DNA from: CAYVDB01 sp964450705
GTDB lineage: Bacteria; Patescibacteriota; Minisyncoccia; Phycocordibacterales; Zambryskibacteraceae
Assembly: GCA_964450705.1 (NCBI GenBank)
Contig: CAYVDB010000003.1
Span: 1 to 47,501 of the forward strand
DNA length: 47,501 nucleotides
Direction: 5' to 3'
This document shows, piece after piece, positions 37,875-46,786 of this stretch. Numbering within the stretch: position 1 is the first letter of the stretch; each line of letters opens with the position of its first letter. The translations under genes and the position numbers were made by a program. A model generated the notes under the pieces. The model was given only the letters and a program-made list of their open reading frames with translations, searched no databases and was not told the DNA's origin.

Positions 37875-38393
37875 TTGAGTACGGCACGTATCAATCATCA
37901 GATTAAGGCGACAGAGCTACGCGTTATCGGCCCAGAAGGAGAAAACTTTGGAATTATTTCTCTGGGAGAAGCCCTTCAAAAATCAAAAGATTTTGGGCTT
38001 GATCTCATAGAGATATCCCCCAATGCTAACCCCCCTATAGCTAAAATAATGGACTATGGGAAATACCAGTACGCAGAAAATAAAAAGCAGAAAGCAGCAA
38101 AAGCAAAAACTCATACTACCGAGGTAAAAAGTCTTCAGATCAAGATTGGCACAGGAGAAAACGACCTATCACTTAAGGCTAAAAAGGCTGGAGAATGGCT
38201 CCGAGAGGGTCATCGTATAAAACTAGACCTATTCTTGCCGGGGCGGGCAAAATATCTTGATGAAAAGTTTCTCAGAGACCGAATGGAGCGATTCCTAAAA
38301 CTCATCCCAGAAAGCTATAAAATAGCGGACTCCCCTAAAAAAAGCCCGAAGGGAATGACTGCAATCATAGAGCGCGACAAAGGAGGGGTATAG
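37875..38393 (+). CDS. infC: Translation initiation factor IF-3
   Basis: 172 residues: N-domain (RINHQIKATELRVIGPEGENFGIISLGEAL), linker helix, C-domain (KIGTGENDLSLKAKKAGEWLREGHRIKLDLFLPGR). IF-3 discriminates initiation codons and keeps subunits apart. It starts with TTG (37875); infC typically uses a rare start codon for autoregulation, so the TTG may serve the same purpose. First gene of the classic infC-rpmI-rplT operon. Confidence 0.95.
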   Translation: MSTARINHQIKATELRVIGPEGENFGIISLGEALQKSKDFGLDLIEISPNANPPIAKIMDYGKYQYAENKKQKAAKAKTHTTEVKSLQIKIGTGENDLSLKAKKAGEWLREGHRIKLDLFLPGRAKYLDEKFLRDRMERFLKLIPESYKIADSPKKSPKGMTAIIERDKGGV

Positions 38394-38443
38394 ACTAGAC
38401 AAGGGCAATAAAATAAGTATTATGAGAGCTTCTTACGTATATG

Positions 38444-38632
38444 ATGAAGACCAATAAATCTTACGCAAAAAGGTTAAAAATAACGAGAAATGGGAAAGTT
38501 CTCGCTAGAAAGCCTGGCCAAAACCACTTCAATTCGAAGGAAAGTCGTAGCCGAACTCAACTCAAAAAGAAGAAGACGAGTGATTTTATTATACCTCTCA
38601 AGGCAAAAAGTAGATTTTTGGTAAACCAATAA
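38444..38632 (+). CDS. rpmI: Ribosomal protein L35
   Basis: 62 residues from the second ATG (MKTNKSYAKRLKITRNGKV), very basic, complete L35. The Met one codon earlier is less likely. Lies between infC and rplT as in most bacteria. Confidence 0.93.
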   Translation: MKTNKSYAKRLKITRNGKVLARKPGQNHFNSKESRSRTQLKKKKTSDFIIPLKAKSRFLVNQ

Positions 38633-38633
38633 C

Positions 38634-38978
38634 ATGACACGAGTAAAAAAGGGCGTAAATGCGCTAAAAACACGCAGAAATATCCTAAGGCAAGTAAAAG
38701 GATACCGCTTTGGTAGAAGCACAAAGGAACGCCAAGCAAATGAAGCTATTTTTCATGCAGGAACATATGCATTCGCTCATCGTAGAGACAAAAAGAATGA
38801 CTTCCGAAAACTTTGGGCGGTTCGGTTAAATGCTGCTTTACGCCCCCTTGGTCACTCTTATAGTAAATTTATTGGAACTCTCAAAAAAAAGAACATAACC
38901 CTCGACCGAAAGGTTTTGGCGACAATCGCCCATGATAATCCAGAGACCTTCAAGAAAATTGTAGAAAAAGTTTCATAA
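38634..38978 (+). CDS. rplT: Ribosomal protein L20
   Basis: 114 residues, complete: MTRVKKGVNALKTRRNILRQ, the YRFGRSTKERQANEA segment and the C-terminal globular domain (LGHSYSKFIGTL). Starts 1 nt after the rpmI stop. L20 binds 23S rRNA and can repress its own operon. A strong terminator follows. Confidence 0.96.
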   Translation: MTRVKKGVNALKTRRNILRQVKGYRFGRSTKERQANEAIFHAGTYAFAHRRDKKNDFRKLWAVRLNAALRPLGHSYSKFIGTLKKKNITLDRKVLATIAHDNPETFKKIVEKVS

Positions 38979-39020
38979 AAACACCCCGCCCTTCTGGACA
39001 CACAGGGCGGGGTGTTTTTT
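38977..39020. terminator. Bidirectional terminator after rplT
   Basis: AAAAACACCCCGCCCT (to 38992) pairs with AGGGCGGGGTGTTTTTT (39004-39020). Confidence 0.92.
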
Positions 39021-40392
39021 ATAGTGAATATTCTATACCTTTTTCTGGAACCACAGCATCTATTCCCACGTAATCTCGTATTCTTTGGCTCAAAAATAGA
39101 GATGATCGTGGTTCACCCATAACAACAAATATTTTCTTCAAAAGCGTTTTGTTAATATGGTCGACAAAATCAAGAATATGTTCTTGATCTTTATGGGCCG
39201 AATACCCATTAATCTTTATAATTTTAGCCCGTACAGAAACTTCTTTATCATCAATAATTACCTTCTTTTGGCCTTCCTCAAGTAGTCTCCCTAGAGTTCC
39301 CGGCGCTTGATAGCCCATAAGGAGAAGTGTTGCATTTGGGTCTGGCAAATAACGAGTCTCGTGATGCAAAATACGCCCGGCAGTCGACATCCCAGAACCA
39401 GCGATAATAATCTTTGGTGGCGGAACCCCTTGAATGGACTTAGATTCTGCGACTCGAATAGTTTCTTTAAGTTTTGGGAAACGGAAAATATCATCACCAC
39501 TTTTTATATCGTCTTTAACTTTATCGTTATAAAGCCCAGATATCTTCTCATAAATCTGGGTAAGCTCTATAGCAAGAGGAGAATCTAAGAAAACAGGGAT
39601 TGAGGGAATATGCCCTCCTTCAATGAGCTCATTTAGTTCATAAAGAATTGTCTGTGTTCGCTCAAGAGAAAACGCTGGGATAAGCACAACACCCTTGTTC
39701 CTTATAGCTTGAACAAGAGCTTCTTTAAAAATCTTCTCTCTCTCCTCTTTTGGCTCGTGGTTTCTGTCGCCATAGACACTATCAACAACAATGAAATCAG
39801 CTTCTTCAACATAATCAGTATCCTTGAGAAGAGAAGACGGAGAATTTCCTAAATCTCCAGTAAAAAGTACCTTTGTTGTCTTTCCCCCATCCCGGTCGAA
39901 TGAAAAAAGAAACATTGATGAACCGAGAATATGCCCAGCATCAAATAACTCAAGAGTAATGCCACCATTCACAATAGTTTTTGTATGAAGAGGAACTGTT
40001 TTCCATAGTGACAAAGCCTTTTCGACATGACTTTTTTCAAAAAGAGGTTCTTTCCCTTCCTCTTTCTCAAATTGACCTATACGGGCAGCATCAAAAAGCA
40101 TCAGCTCAGCAATCTCTTTCGTCTCTCGAGTTGATATAATTTCCCCTCGGAAACCATCCTTTATTAACTTAGGGACTCTGCCGATATGATCAATGTGGCC
40201 GTGTGTGAGAAATAAGAAGTTTATATTCTGAGGATTATAAGGAAATGGTTTAAAATTTTCTGTCTGAGCCTCAGGTAACCCCTGAAGCATTCCGCAATCA
40301 ATAAGCATTTTTGTATTACCGTGAGTAACAAGAAAATTTGCTCCTGTAACCGTGCCGACTCCTCCCCAAAATGTAATCGAAAGATTATTCAT
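39019..40392 (-). CDS. Metallo-beta-lactamase / beta-CASP RNA-processing exonuclease
   Basis: 457 residues from the ATG at 40392 (MNNLSITFWGGVGTVTGANF). Metal motif THGHIDHIG (HxHxDH), the FDAGHILGSS motif, LFTGDLGN, and beta-CASP motifs including SAHKDQ near the C-terminus. It matches the YhaZ/CPSF-type bacterial family that degrades or processes RNA in the cytoplasm. It overlaps the next minus-strand gene's end by 8 bp. Alternative upstream start (MGYTLEIL) is less likely. Confidence 0.9.
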   Translation of the reverse strand: MNNLSITFWGGVGTVTGANFLVTHGNTKMLIDCGMLQGLPEAQTENFKPFPYNPQNINFLFLTHGHIDHIGRVPKLIKDGFRGEIISTRETKEIAELMLFDAARIGQFEKEEGKEPLFEKSHVEKALSLWKTVPLHTKTIVNGGITLELFDAGHILGSSMFLFSFDRDGGKTTKVLFTGDLGNSPSSLLKDTDYVEEADFIVVDSVYGDRNHEPKEEREKIFKEALVQAIRNKGVVLIPAFSLERTQTILYELNELIEGGHIPSIPVFLDSPLAIELTQIYEKISGLYNDKVKDDIKSGDDIFRFPKLKETIRVAESKSIQGVPPPKIIIAGSGMSTAGRILHHETRYLPDPNATLLLMGYQAPGTLGRLLEEGQKKVIIDDKEVSVRAKIIKINGYSAHKDQEHILDFVDHINKTLLKKIFVVMGEPRSSLFLSQRIRDYVGIDAVVPEKGIEYSL

Positions 40393-40756
40393 TACTAATA
40401 TTTCTAAGGTATACCCCAATACTTGAAAAAGCCCCTACTAAAGAAAAAGCAATATCTCCCAAAGTATCTACTAACAGGTTATCTCCTGCAAAAGTAAGCC
40501 CTATCTTAAACTCAAATATTTCCCAAAAAATTGACATAAGAAGCACACAAAAAAGTGGAGTAAACCAAACCGAGCTTTTCTTTAAAGGAACAATGGCAAA
40601 AACACCCATACCTATTACAAACCCTCCTAATATATGGAGAACGATATCAAACCATGGAATAAGCCAGTATAGATAATATTTAAGAGCGAGAAGATGGAGA
40701 CAGAGAAGAGCGCCTGCGCAAATAAGAGTAAGGATAAGAGCTCTTTTATACTTCAT
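40385..40756 (-). CDS. Small four-helix membrane protein
   Basis: 123 residues with about four hydrophobic helices and the patterns WFDIVLHILGGFVIG and FWEIFEFKIG then DTLGDIAFSLVGA. These resemble DUF2238/VanZ-type membrane proteins with conserved His, Trp-Glu and Asp residues. Function unknown. Directly upstream of and overlapping the beta-CASP nuclease gene. Confidence 0.7.
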   Translation of the reverse strand: MKYKRALILTLICAGALLCLHLLALKYYLYWLIPWFDIVLHILGGFVIGMGVFAIVPLKKSSVWFTPLFCVLLMSIFWEIFEFKIGLTFAGDNLLVDTLGDIAFSLVGAFSSIGVYLRNISNE

Positions 40757-40780
40757 GAAGCTTCATTATACATCCTAAAC

Positions 40781-40811
40781 AAAAAATCTCCTGGGACGCA
40801 GGAGGTTTTTT
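40781..40811. terminator. Bidirectional terminator
   Basis: AAAAAATCTCCTG (40781-40793) pairs with CAGGAGGTTTTTT (40799-40811), one G-U pair. Ends the candidate ncRNA on the minus strand. Confidence 0.85.
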
Positions 40812-40960
40812 GTTGGGGCTACTTAGTCATATTGCCCTAGTAGAAATACTAGGTGGGTGCTCGCAACATTATCCTATTAGACTGCTTACGCACTCACAAG
40901 GACAAGTACTATAAAGCTCCCTGAAAATATCTTTAATCTAGATAATATGCCAAATAACCC
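40812..40960 (-). ncRNA. Candidate small RNA, possibly 6S-like
   Basis: No open frame in this 270-bp gap. On the minus strand the region contains CACCCACCTAGTATTT then CTACTAGGG, a C-tract/hairpin arrangement similar in form to the 3' part of 6S RNA (CACCTT...AAGGG), and it ends at a clean terminator. A closing stem like that of 6S was not found convincingly, so the family assignment is weak. Confidence 0.35.
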
Positions 40961-41029
40961 TATTAGTATTTTAAACCTGTTTCTGAATAAAACTAGAAAA
41001 TAAAAGTATTACAAAACAAAAACCCGTCC

Positions 41030-41629
41030 CTATTCAAGAATTCCGTCGATATTTACATCGTAAAGAATCTGCTCCTGGATCAGTCGATAGCTGATAATCT
41101 CTTCGGGTTTAAACCAAATATTAATCTCCTTTTCGGCTTCTTCAGGTTTATCAGTACAGTGGATTAGATTACGAACTGCACGTCCCTGCATATTCGAAGC
41201 ATCATAAGAGTCTAAAGTAAGGTCTCCTCGAATTGTACCCACATCAGAGGTAAGCGGTTCCGTTCCTCCAACAAGCTTTTTCACAATACCAACAGACTCA
41301 TTACCTTCAATAACAAGAGCGACCACAGGGCCTAAGGTAATATATTTCAAAAGCGCTTCGACAATATCTCTTCCATACTCTACCGCACTCTTTTGAGGCT
41401 CTTTCCCCTCTTTTTTAAGATTGTCTACAATCCTCTGGCCTTTTTCTTGGCACCAGACGTCATCCTTTCCGTAGTGAACTATAGCCCGTTCTCGATCAGG
41501 TACAAACATCTTCATTGCAACAATCTTTAAACCAGTCCGCTCAATTCTTTTTACTATTTCACCAATAAGAGACCGCTGAACGCCATCGTGCTTGATCAAA
41601 ACGAATGTCTTTTGCTTTGTATTATTCAT
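41030..41629 (-). CDS. ndk: Nucleoside diphosphate kinase with insertion and C-terminal extension
   Basis: 199 residues against the usual 140 or so. NDK core motifs: FVLIKHDGVQR (usual KPD is KHD), IVAMKM, GPVVALVIEG, GTIRGDLT, and the active-site histidine in RNLIHCTDKPEEAEKEI. An extra segment of about 25 residues (roughly 58-82, QEKGQRIVDNLKKEGKEP) and a C-terminal tail of about 25 residues account for the length. NDK balances NTP and dNTP pools using ATP. Sits between the spc-operon genes and the candidate ncRNA. Confidence 0.92.
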   Translation of the reverse strand: MNNTKQKTFVLIKHDGVQRSLIGEIVKRIERTGLKIVAMKMFVPDRERAIVHYGKDDVWCQEKGQRIVDNLKKEGKEPQKSAVEYGRDIVEALLKYITLGPVVALVIEGNESVGIVKKLVGGTEPLTSDVGTIRGDLTLDSYDASNMQGRAVRNLIHCTDKPEEAEKEINIWFKPEEIISYRLIQEQILYDVNIDGILE

Positions 41630-41742
41630 AGAAAATCTTAATTAGATTCCGAGGATATCAAAAATTTCAAGTTTTAGGAAGACCTTTTGATTTGTAACAA
41701 ATTCACACGATCGCGCGAATTTGTTACACCATAGTCACCACT

Positions 41743-42510
41743 TCATATTGTTAGAATAATTGGTCCTGATGCCCCTACAGCAACTGTTTTTTCTGCATGA
41801 GCAGAACGCTTACCGTCTCGAGTCCGATATGTATACCCATCCTTATCAAGAACAATTTTACCCTTGCCCAACACAAGCATTGGTTCTATGGCCAAGACCA
41901 TACCCGAAACGAGTTTTAGACCTTCTCCAGGCTTCCCTGTATTTGGCACATAAGGATCCTCATGCACCGCATACCCTACTCCATGACCAGCTAAGTCCTC
42001 GGCTAATTCAAGGTTATATTTTTTTGCAACCTGACCAATTGCATAACCTATATCGCCTATAGTATTCCCTTCCTTTGCCATAGAAATCCCCGCACTTAAG
42101 GACTCCTCAGTGGCTGCGATTAAACGAAGATCTTCATCTGAAACGGAGCCTACGGGAAGAGTAACAGCCATATCAGTAAAAAGCCCCTTATATATAAGCC
42201 CCAAATCTAAAGTGACAATGTCCCCCGCTTTTAGAAGTCTCGGCACCTCATTTGGAATACCGTGAACAATCTCATCGTTTATTGAAACACAGAGAGAAGC
42301 AGGATATGGGCGTCGTGCGCCGTGAGGAGTATACCCAAGGAAAGACGCTTTGGCCTCTTCCTCTTCTAGGAGTCTCTCCGCCTCTTTATTTAAAAAATCA
42401 GTAGAGACTCCTTCAGAAACAAGTTCGGAAAGACAACGAAGAATACGCGCATGGCGACGTCCACATTCTTTTAGAATCTCTATTTCTTCCTCTGTCTTTA
42501 AGGAAATCAT
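41743..42510 (-). CDS. map: Methionine aminopeptidase, type I
   Basis: 255 residues, complete. Metal ligands in the usual contexts: TLDLGLIYKGLFTDMAVT (two Asp), GHGVGYAVHEDPYV (His), AIEPM (Glu), and the final Glu in HAEKTVAV. Removes the initiator Met from new proteins. Overlaps adk by 4 bp, following secY-adk as in the ancestral spc operon. Confidence 0.96.
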   Translation of the reverse strand: MISLKTEEEIEILKECGRRHARILRCLSELVSEGVSTDFLNKEAERLLEEEEAKASFLGYTPHGARRPYPASLCVSINDEIVHGIPNEVPRLLKAGDIVTLDLGLIYKGLFTDMAVTLPVGSVSDEDLRLIAATEESLSAGISMAKEGNTIGDIGYAIGQVAKKYNLELAEDLAGHGVGYAVHEDPYVPNTGKPGEGLKLVSGMVLAIEPMLVLGKGKIVLDKDGYTYRTRDGKRSAHAEKTVAVGASGPIILTI

Positions 42511-43100
42511 AAACGAGAGACAATGCTCTCTTGGATTTCTTTCTCGACCAATTCAATACTTTGTTCGCCATTGATTCGAACAAAATTTTCTCCTAAAGAT
42601 TTTTCAAAAAAAGATACCGCGGGGGAAACATCCATGTCATACCAATCAAGTCTTTTAGTAATTTTATCCGAACCCTGATCATCAAAACGCCCGCGTTCAC
42701 GAAGTCGCTTCTCTGACCATTCCCGAGAAACATCGAGATTGATAACAAAAACTTTAGAAAAAGAAAAGAAAGTAAATGAACTCACAAGAACCTGCGCCTC
42801 AGGAAGAGAACGTGGAGTTCCGTCAAATATAACCGACATGCCTTCCTCAAAAGAAGAGAGAAGTAGATGTGACCACATATGACATGCAAGAAAATCTGGC
42901 TGACGAACCGAACGCTCATAGAGATCTTTTGAACGTCTTTGAGAGAAAGTCTCTCCTTGAATAAATTCTCGAAATAAATTGCCTGTTTCTATGTATAAAA
43001 CCGGAGCAATGTTTCTGCTGGCAAGAAAAGCTTTTAGGAGTTCCGCTTGAGTACCTTTCCCACATCCAGAGCGCCCAATGAATACAAAAGCGTAGGACAT
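42507..43100 (-). CDS. adk: Adenylate kinase
   Basis: 197 residues. P-loop FIGRSGCGKGTQ, AMP-binding ETGNLFREFI, the DGTPRSLPEAQ motif and LRERGRFDD lid arginines. The lid is short, without a zinc-binding Cys set. Interconverts ATP, AMP and ADP. Located between secY and map; overlaps map by 4 bp. Confidence 0.93.
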   Translation of the reverse strand: MSYAFVFIGRSGCGKGTQAELLKAFLASRNIAPVLYIETGNLFREFIQGETFSQRRSKDLYERSVRQPDFLACHMWSHLLLSSFEEGMSVIFDGTPRSLPEAQVLVSSFTFFSFSKVFVINLDVSREWSEKRLRERGRFDDQGSDKITKRLDWYDMDVSPAVSFFEKSLGENFVRINGEQSIELVEKEIQESIVSRL

Positions 43101-43136
43101 ATATACTCTAGTATATCACGCGAGAAGATCTAACTT

Positions 43137-44408
43137 TTAATACTCTCGAATAGAAATCTGAGCTTCAATCTTCTTAATAAGATCGATAATCACAGAAACG
43201 GCAATGAGAAGCCCTGTGCCACCAATAGAAAGCGCTTGAATATTTGTAATACCTCGCATGATAAGGGGTAAAACGGCAATAAGGCCGAGGAAGAGAGCCC
43301 CAACGAGTGTCAATCTTGTAACAACTTTAGAGACATGTTCGATAGTTGGTGCGCCCGGGCGAACACCTGGGATAAAGGCTCCGCTTTTTTGAAGATTGTT
43401 AGCAATCATAACAGGATCGAAAGTAACAGCTGTATAGAAGTACGTAAAGACAAAAACTAGAAAGAAATATGCTCCAGCGTAGAACCAAGGATTCGCAATT
43501 ATACCGAGAACAAACGTAGATATCGTCTTCACAATCGCACTATCAACATTAAGGAGGAATGTGAAAATAAGCTGAGGGAATAAGAGTATAGAAAGTGCAA
43601 AAATTATTGGGATAACACCAGCTTGATTTACTCGCAAAGGCAAATAGGTTGAAACTCCTCCGTATACTTTTGCGCCACGAACTCTTTTAGCATAGGTCAC
43701 AGGAATTGGTCGTTCTGCCTCTGTAATCACGACAACCCCAAATATGACCGCTACTGCAGCAACCAAAAATGCTATATAAAGAGGGATTTGAGACGGATCA
43801 AAGGTAAAGATAAGCTGTAAAAGTGCCTGCGGTAATTGAGCAACGATACCAGCAAAGATAATAAGCGAGGTTCCATTTCCAATACCAAACTCTGTCATCA
43901 ATTCTCCAAGCCACATCAGGAAGAGAGACCCTGCGGTAATAATGATGAGATTAGTTGCCATCTCAAAAGGAGCGAGTGGCGCTATAACACCTTGTCGAGA
44001 AAGTAGAGTTAAGAAACTAAATCCTTGAATCAAGGCGAGCGGTACAGAGATGATACGAGAATATTGCGCAAAACGCTTTCTGCCAGCTTCGCCTTCTTCT
44101 TGGTAAAGTTCTTTGAGCTTTGGGAAAATAATCGTAAGAAGCTGCATGATAATCGACGCCGTAATATAAGGACCGACACCAAGCATAATAATTGAGAGAT
44201 TTGAAAGTCCTCCTCCAGAGAAAAGGTTAAGAAGTCCCAAGAACTCATTACCAGAGAAATAACTCTCAAGGCGGGCAACGTCAATTCCAGGAATTGGAAT
44301 ATGAGAAAGAACTCGAAATACAACAAGAGCAAAAAGCACGAACATCATTCGTTTTCGAAGCGTGAGATCTCCCCACACAAGACGTATCTTCTCAAAAAAA
44401 GTTTTCAT
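43137..44408 (-). CDS. secY: Protein translocase subunit SecY
   Basis: 423 residues with ten predicted membrane helices, the plug region after TM1 (HIPIPGIDVARL), and conserved cytoplasmic loops C5/C6 (RPIPVTYAKRVRGAKVYGG, FIPGVRPG). Central channel of the Sec translocon. Starts 7 nt after rplO, typical spc operon position. Confidence 0.97.
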   Translation of the reverse strand: MKTFFEKIRLVWGDLTLRKRMMFVLFALVVFRVLSHIPIPGIDVARLESYFSGNEFLGLLNLFSGGGLSNLSIIMLGVGPYITASIIMQLLTIIFPKLKELYQEEGEAGRKRFAQYSRIISVPLALIQGFSFLTLLSRQGVIAPLAPFEMATNLIIITAGSLFLMWLGELMTEFGIGNGTSLIIFAGIVAQLPQALLQLIFTFDPSQIPLYIAFLVAAVAVIFGVVVITEAERPIPVTYAKRVRGAKVYGGVSTYLPLRVNQAGVIPIIFALSILLFPQLIFTFLLNVDSAIVKTISTFVLGIIANPWFYAGAYFFLVFVFTYFYTAVTFDPVMIANNLQKSGAFIPGVRPGAPTIEHVSKVVTRLTLVGALFLGLIAVLPLIMRGITNIQALSIGGTGLLIAVSVIIDLIKKIEAQISIREY

Positions 44409-44414
44409 ACTGTT

Positions 44415-44852
44415 TTAGCGTACTACACCACCAAGAGCAACGATCTTTGCTTTAGCGGGCTCAGAGACTTCACAAGATGAAATATTTAATTTCACATTTA
44501 ACTCCCCTCCTCCTAAAATTTTCACCCGTGGATAGGTCCCCTTTTCTAGAGAAACAATACCTTTTTCAACTAATGTCTTTGGAGATACAGTGTCTCCTGA
44601 GGAAAAGACATTTAGAAGAGATAGGTTTACCGCATATGATTTTCTGCGAATACTCTTTAAAGGCGAAATTCCTCGTCCACGTAGCTTTGGAAGTCTCTTA
44701 ATAATATCTCTCATCTCTGGTCTTTTCTTTCTACCTGAACGAGCATTCTGCCCCTTAGTACCTTTCCCTGAAGTCTTACCCCTAGTACCTCCACGGCCAA
44801 CTTGAGTAGAGCGTTTATTTTTTATTCTCCTTTTTAAATTGTGGTGCTGCAT
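44415..44852 (-). CDS. rplO: Ribosomal protein L15
   Basis: 145 residues: Gly/Arg-rich N-terminal tail (RVGRGGTRGKTSGKGTKGQ in context) and globular C-terminus. Directly follows rpsE with a 6-nt gap, so no rpmD (L30) gene lies between them, as known for CPR bacteria. Confidence 0.95.
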   Translation of the reverse strand: MQHHNLKRRIKNKRSTQVGRGGTRGKTSGKGTKGQNARSGRKKRPEMRDIIKRLPKLRGRGISPLKSIRRKSYAVNLSLLNVFSSGDTVSPKTLVEKGIVSLEKGTYPRVKILGGGELNVKLNISSCEVSEPAKAKIVALGGVVR

Positions 44853-44858
44853 AAAAAA

Positions 44859-45461
44859 TTATTTTTTTCGTGAAATCGTCTGAGATAAACTGTCGAGAGC
44901 ACGCACTGTAGCCTTTGCAATATTTGCTCGGTTTTTTGAGCCAGATAATATTTTCGCGTTCACAGAAGAGAGGCCTGCAAGTTCAAGTACGAGACGCGCA
45001 GAGCTTCCAGCAAGAAGACCTCGCCCAGGAGCTGGCATAATGAGAATTCGGGAACTTCCGTATTTTGCATCTACTTCATGCGGAATGGACATTTCTTTTG
45101 TAGTGCGGACTGAAATCATGTTTTTCTTAGCATCACGAAGTGCTTTATCAATTGCAATTGGGGTATCTCCAGCCTTACCTTGTCCAACCCCAACCAAGCC
45201 CTTTCGGTTACCAGCAACAAGAGTTACAGAAAAACTAAAACGGCGTCCACCAGAAGTCACACGAGTTACTCGACGAATTGATACTGTTCTTTGGTCAAAC
45301 TCTGATCTTACACGAGTATCCTTTCGTGGAGCGCGTCGAGGATTTTTCTTATATTCTCTAGTAGGATTATGCTCCTTCTTTACTTTATCTTGAGAAGAAA
45401 CGCTCACTTCAGTTTCTGGAAGAGCTTCTGTTGTTATGTCTTTTTGATCTTCGGTATTCAT
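44859..45461 (-). CDS. rpsE: Ribosomal protein S5
   Basis: 200 residues. Core S5 fold (RRVTRVTSGGRRFSFSVTLV, VGVGQGKAGDTP, PAPGRGLLAGSSARLVLELAG), with an N-terminal extension of about 55 charged residues not found in most S5 proteins. Acts in decoding accuracy on the 30S subunit. Confidence 0.95.
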   Translation of the reverse strand: MNTEDQKDITTEALPETEVSVSSQDKVKKEHNPTREYKKNPRRAPRKDTRVRSEFDQRTVSIRRVTRVTSGGRRFSFSVTLVAGNRKGLVGVGQGKAGDTPIAIDKALRDAKKNMISVRTTKEMSIPHEVDAKYGSSRILIMPAPGRGLLAGSSARLVLELAGLSSVNAKILSGSKNRANIAKATVRALDSLSQTISRKK

Positions 45462-45484
45462 AAGAAAATTTGGGGTAAATAAAA

Positions 45485-45838
45485 CTAAAATGACAGCCCT
45501 GCCTCACGCGCACCTTGCGCAAGCGCTAGAACTCGACCGGTATAAATATATCCCCCGCGATCAAACACCACCTTACCAATGCTCTTTTCGAGCGCTTTTG
45601 TTGCGATAAGTTTCCCTAGCATTTCCGCTTTTTCCATTTCACTTTTACCCTTGATATTTTTAGTGCTTCCAGAAACTAATGTCACAGATGCTTCATCATC
45701 AATAATCTGTACAGAAAGATACTTGTTTGATTTAAATACAGAAAAGCGAGGGCGCTCTGTAGTTCCCTTCACCTTTGAACGAATACGAGCATGTCGTCTG
45801 GTTCTCTTTTCTTGTTTTTGCTTTGATGCGTTTTTCAT
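45485..45838 (-). CDS. rplR: Ribosomal protein L18
   Basis: 117 residues: basic N-terminus (RTRRHARIRSKVKGTTERPRFSVFKSNKY) and C-terminal FDRGGYIYTGRVLALAQGAREAGL. Binds 5S rRNA. Standard position between rplF and rpsE. Confidence 0.95.
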   Translation of the reverse strand: MKNASKQKQEKRTRRHARIRSKVKGTTERPRFSVFKSNKYLSVQIIDDEASVTLVSGSTKNIKGKSEMEKAEMLGKLIATKALEKSIGKVVFDRGGYIYTGRVLALAQGAREAGLSF

Positions 45839-45843
45839 ATTTT

Positions 45844-46377
45844 CTATACAGACTTCTTGCCTTGTTTTATTTTGATTACTTCATCAAAATAACGGAGGCC
45901 TTTGCCCTTGTACGGCTCTGGTTTCTTAAGGGCTCTAATTTTTGCGGTAAATTCTCCAACAAGATCTTTTTCGATCCCAGATATGGTAATAGTATTTTTT
46001 TCTATTCCCACCTTAATGCCACTTGGGATAAGTACTTCTACAGGGTGAGAAAAACCAAGGGCCATAACAAGGGTGTCTCCTTTTACATCAACTTTATAAC
46101 CAATACCTTCAAGTACCAATTTCTTCTCAAAAGTGGAGTTGACCCCACGAATCATATTGGTTAAGTGAGACGCATAAGTTCCCCATAAAGCTCGCGCCTC
46201 AAGATTTTCCTCTTTCTGAGAAACAGAAACCCCGTCTGGAGAAATAGAAACCTCTACTTCTTTAGCCAAAGGTCGGGAAAGTGTTCCAAGGGGGCCTTTA
46301 ACTGCAACGTGCCCTTCAGAAACAATTACTTCTGTGTTCGAAGGGATAGCTATTACTTTTTTTCCAATTCGTGACAT
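45844..46377 (-). CDS. rplF: Ribosomal protein L6
   Basis: 177 residues from the ATG at 46377 (MSRIGKKVIAIP), the universal L6 start; the longer frame would overlap rpsH. Both L6 repeats are present, ending GKGLRYFDEVIKIKQGKK. Located 7 nt after rpsH. Confidence 0.95.
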   Translation of the reverse strand: MSRIGKKVIAIPSNTEVIVSEGHVAVKGPLGTLSRPLAKEVEVSISPDGVSVSQKEENLEARALWGTYASHLTNMIRGVNSTFEKKLVLEGIGYKVDVKGDTLVMALGFSHPVEVLIPSGIKVGIEKNTITISGIEKDLVGEFTAKIRALKKPEPYKGKGLRYFDEVIKIKQGKKSV

Positions 46378-46384
46378 ATAAAAA

Positions 46385-46774
46385 TTACCAAATCTCAAAC
46401 AAAGCCTCTCCTCCGACCTTCTCTTTGCGAGCCCCATCATCGGTCATAATGCCTTTAGGGGTGGAAAGTATAAGAGAGCCATAACCTTGTTTAACTCGTC
46501 TGATTTCCCCAACTTTTTTATATATCCTTCGTGAAGGCTTAGAAACGCGTCGAACTCCCTTTATAAGAGGATTATTTTTGTTATAGAGAACTCCTGCTTC
46601 AATACTTTTTATAACTTTCTTGCCTTTCTTACTAAACTCTCCAATAAATCCCTCTTTCTCTAGAACGGCACATATTTCATTCTTTAGTTTTGAGTACGGG
46701 AAAGATACCGTTTCCTTTCGAGCAACTCCAGCGTTATATATTCGAGTTATCATGTCAGCAATTGGATCGGTCAT
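46385..46774 (-). CDS. rpsH: Ribosomal protein S8
   Basis: 129 residues, complete: MTDPIADMITRIYNAGVARKETVSFPYSKLK to the C-terminal STPKGIMTDDGARKEKVGGEALFEIW region. Binds 16S rRNA and in many bacteria represses the spc operon. Confidence 0.95.
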   Translation of the reverse strand: MTDPIADMITRIYNAGVARKETVSFPYSKLKNEICAVLEKEGFIGEFSKKGKKVIKSIEAGVLYNKNNPLIKGVRRVSKPSRRIYKKVGEIRRVKQGYGSLILSTPKGIMTDDGARKEKVGGEALFEIW

Positions 46775-46786
46775 AGGAAAATATAA

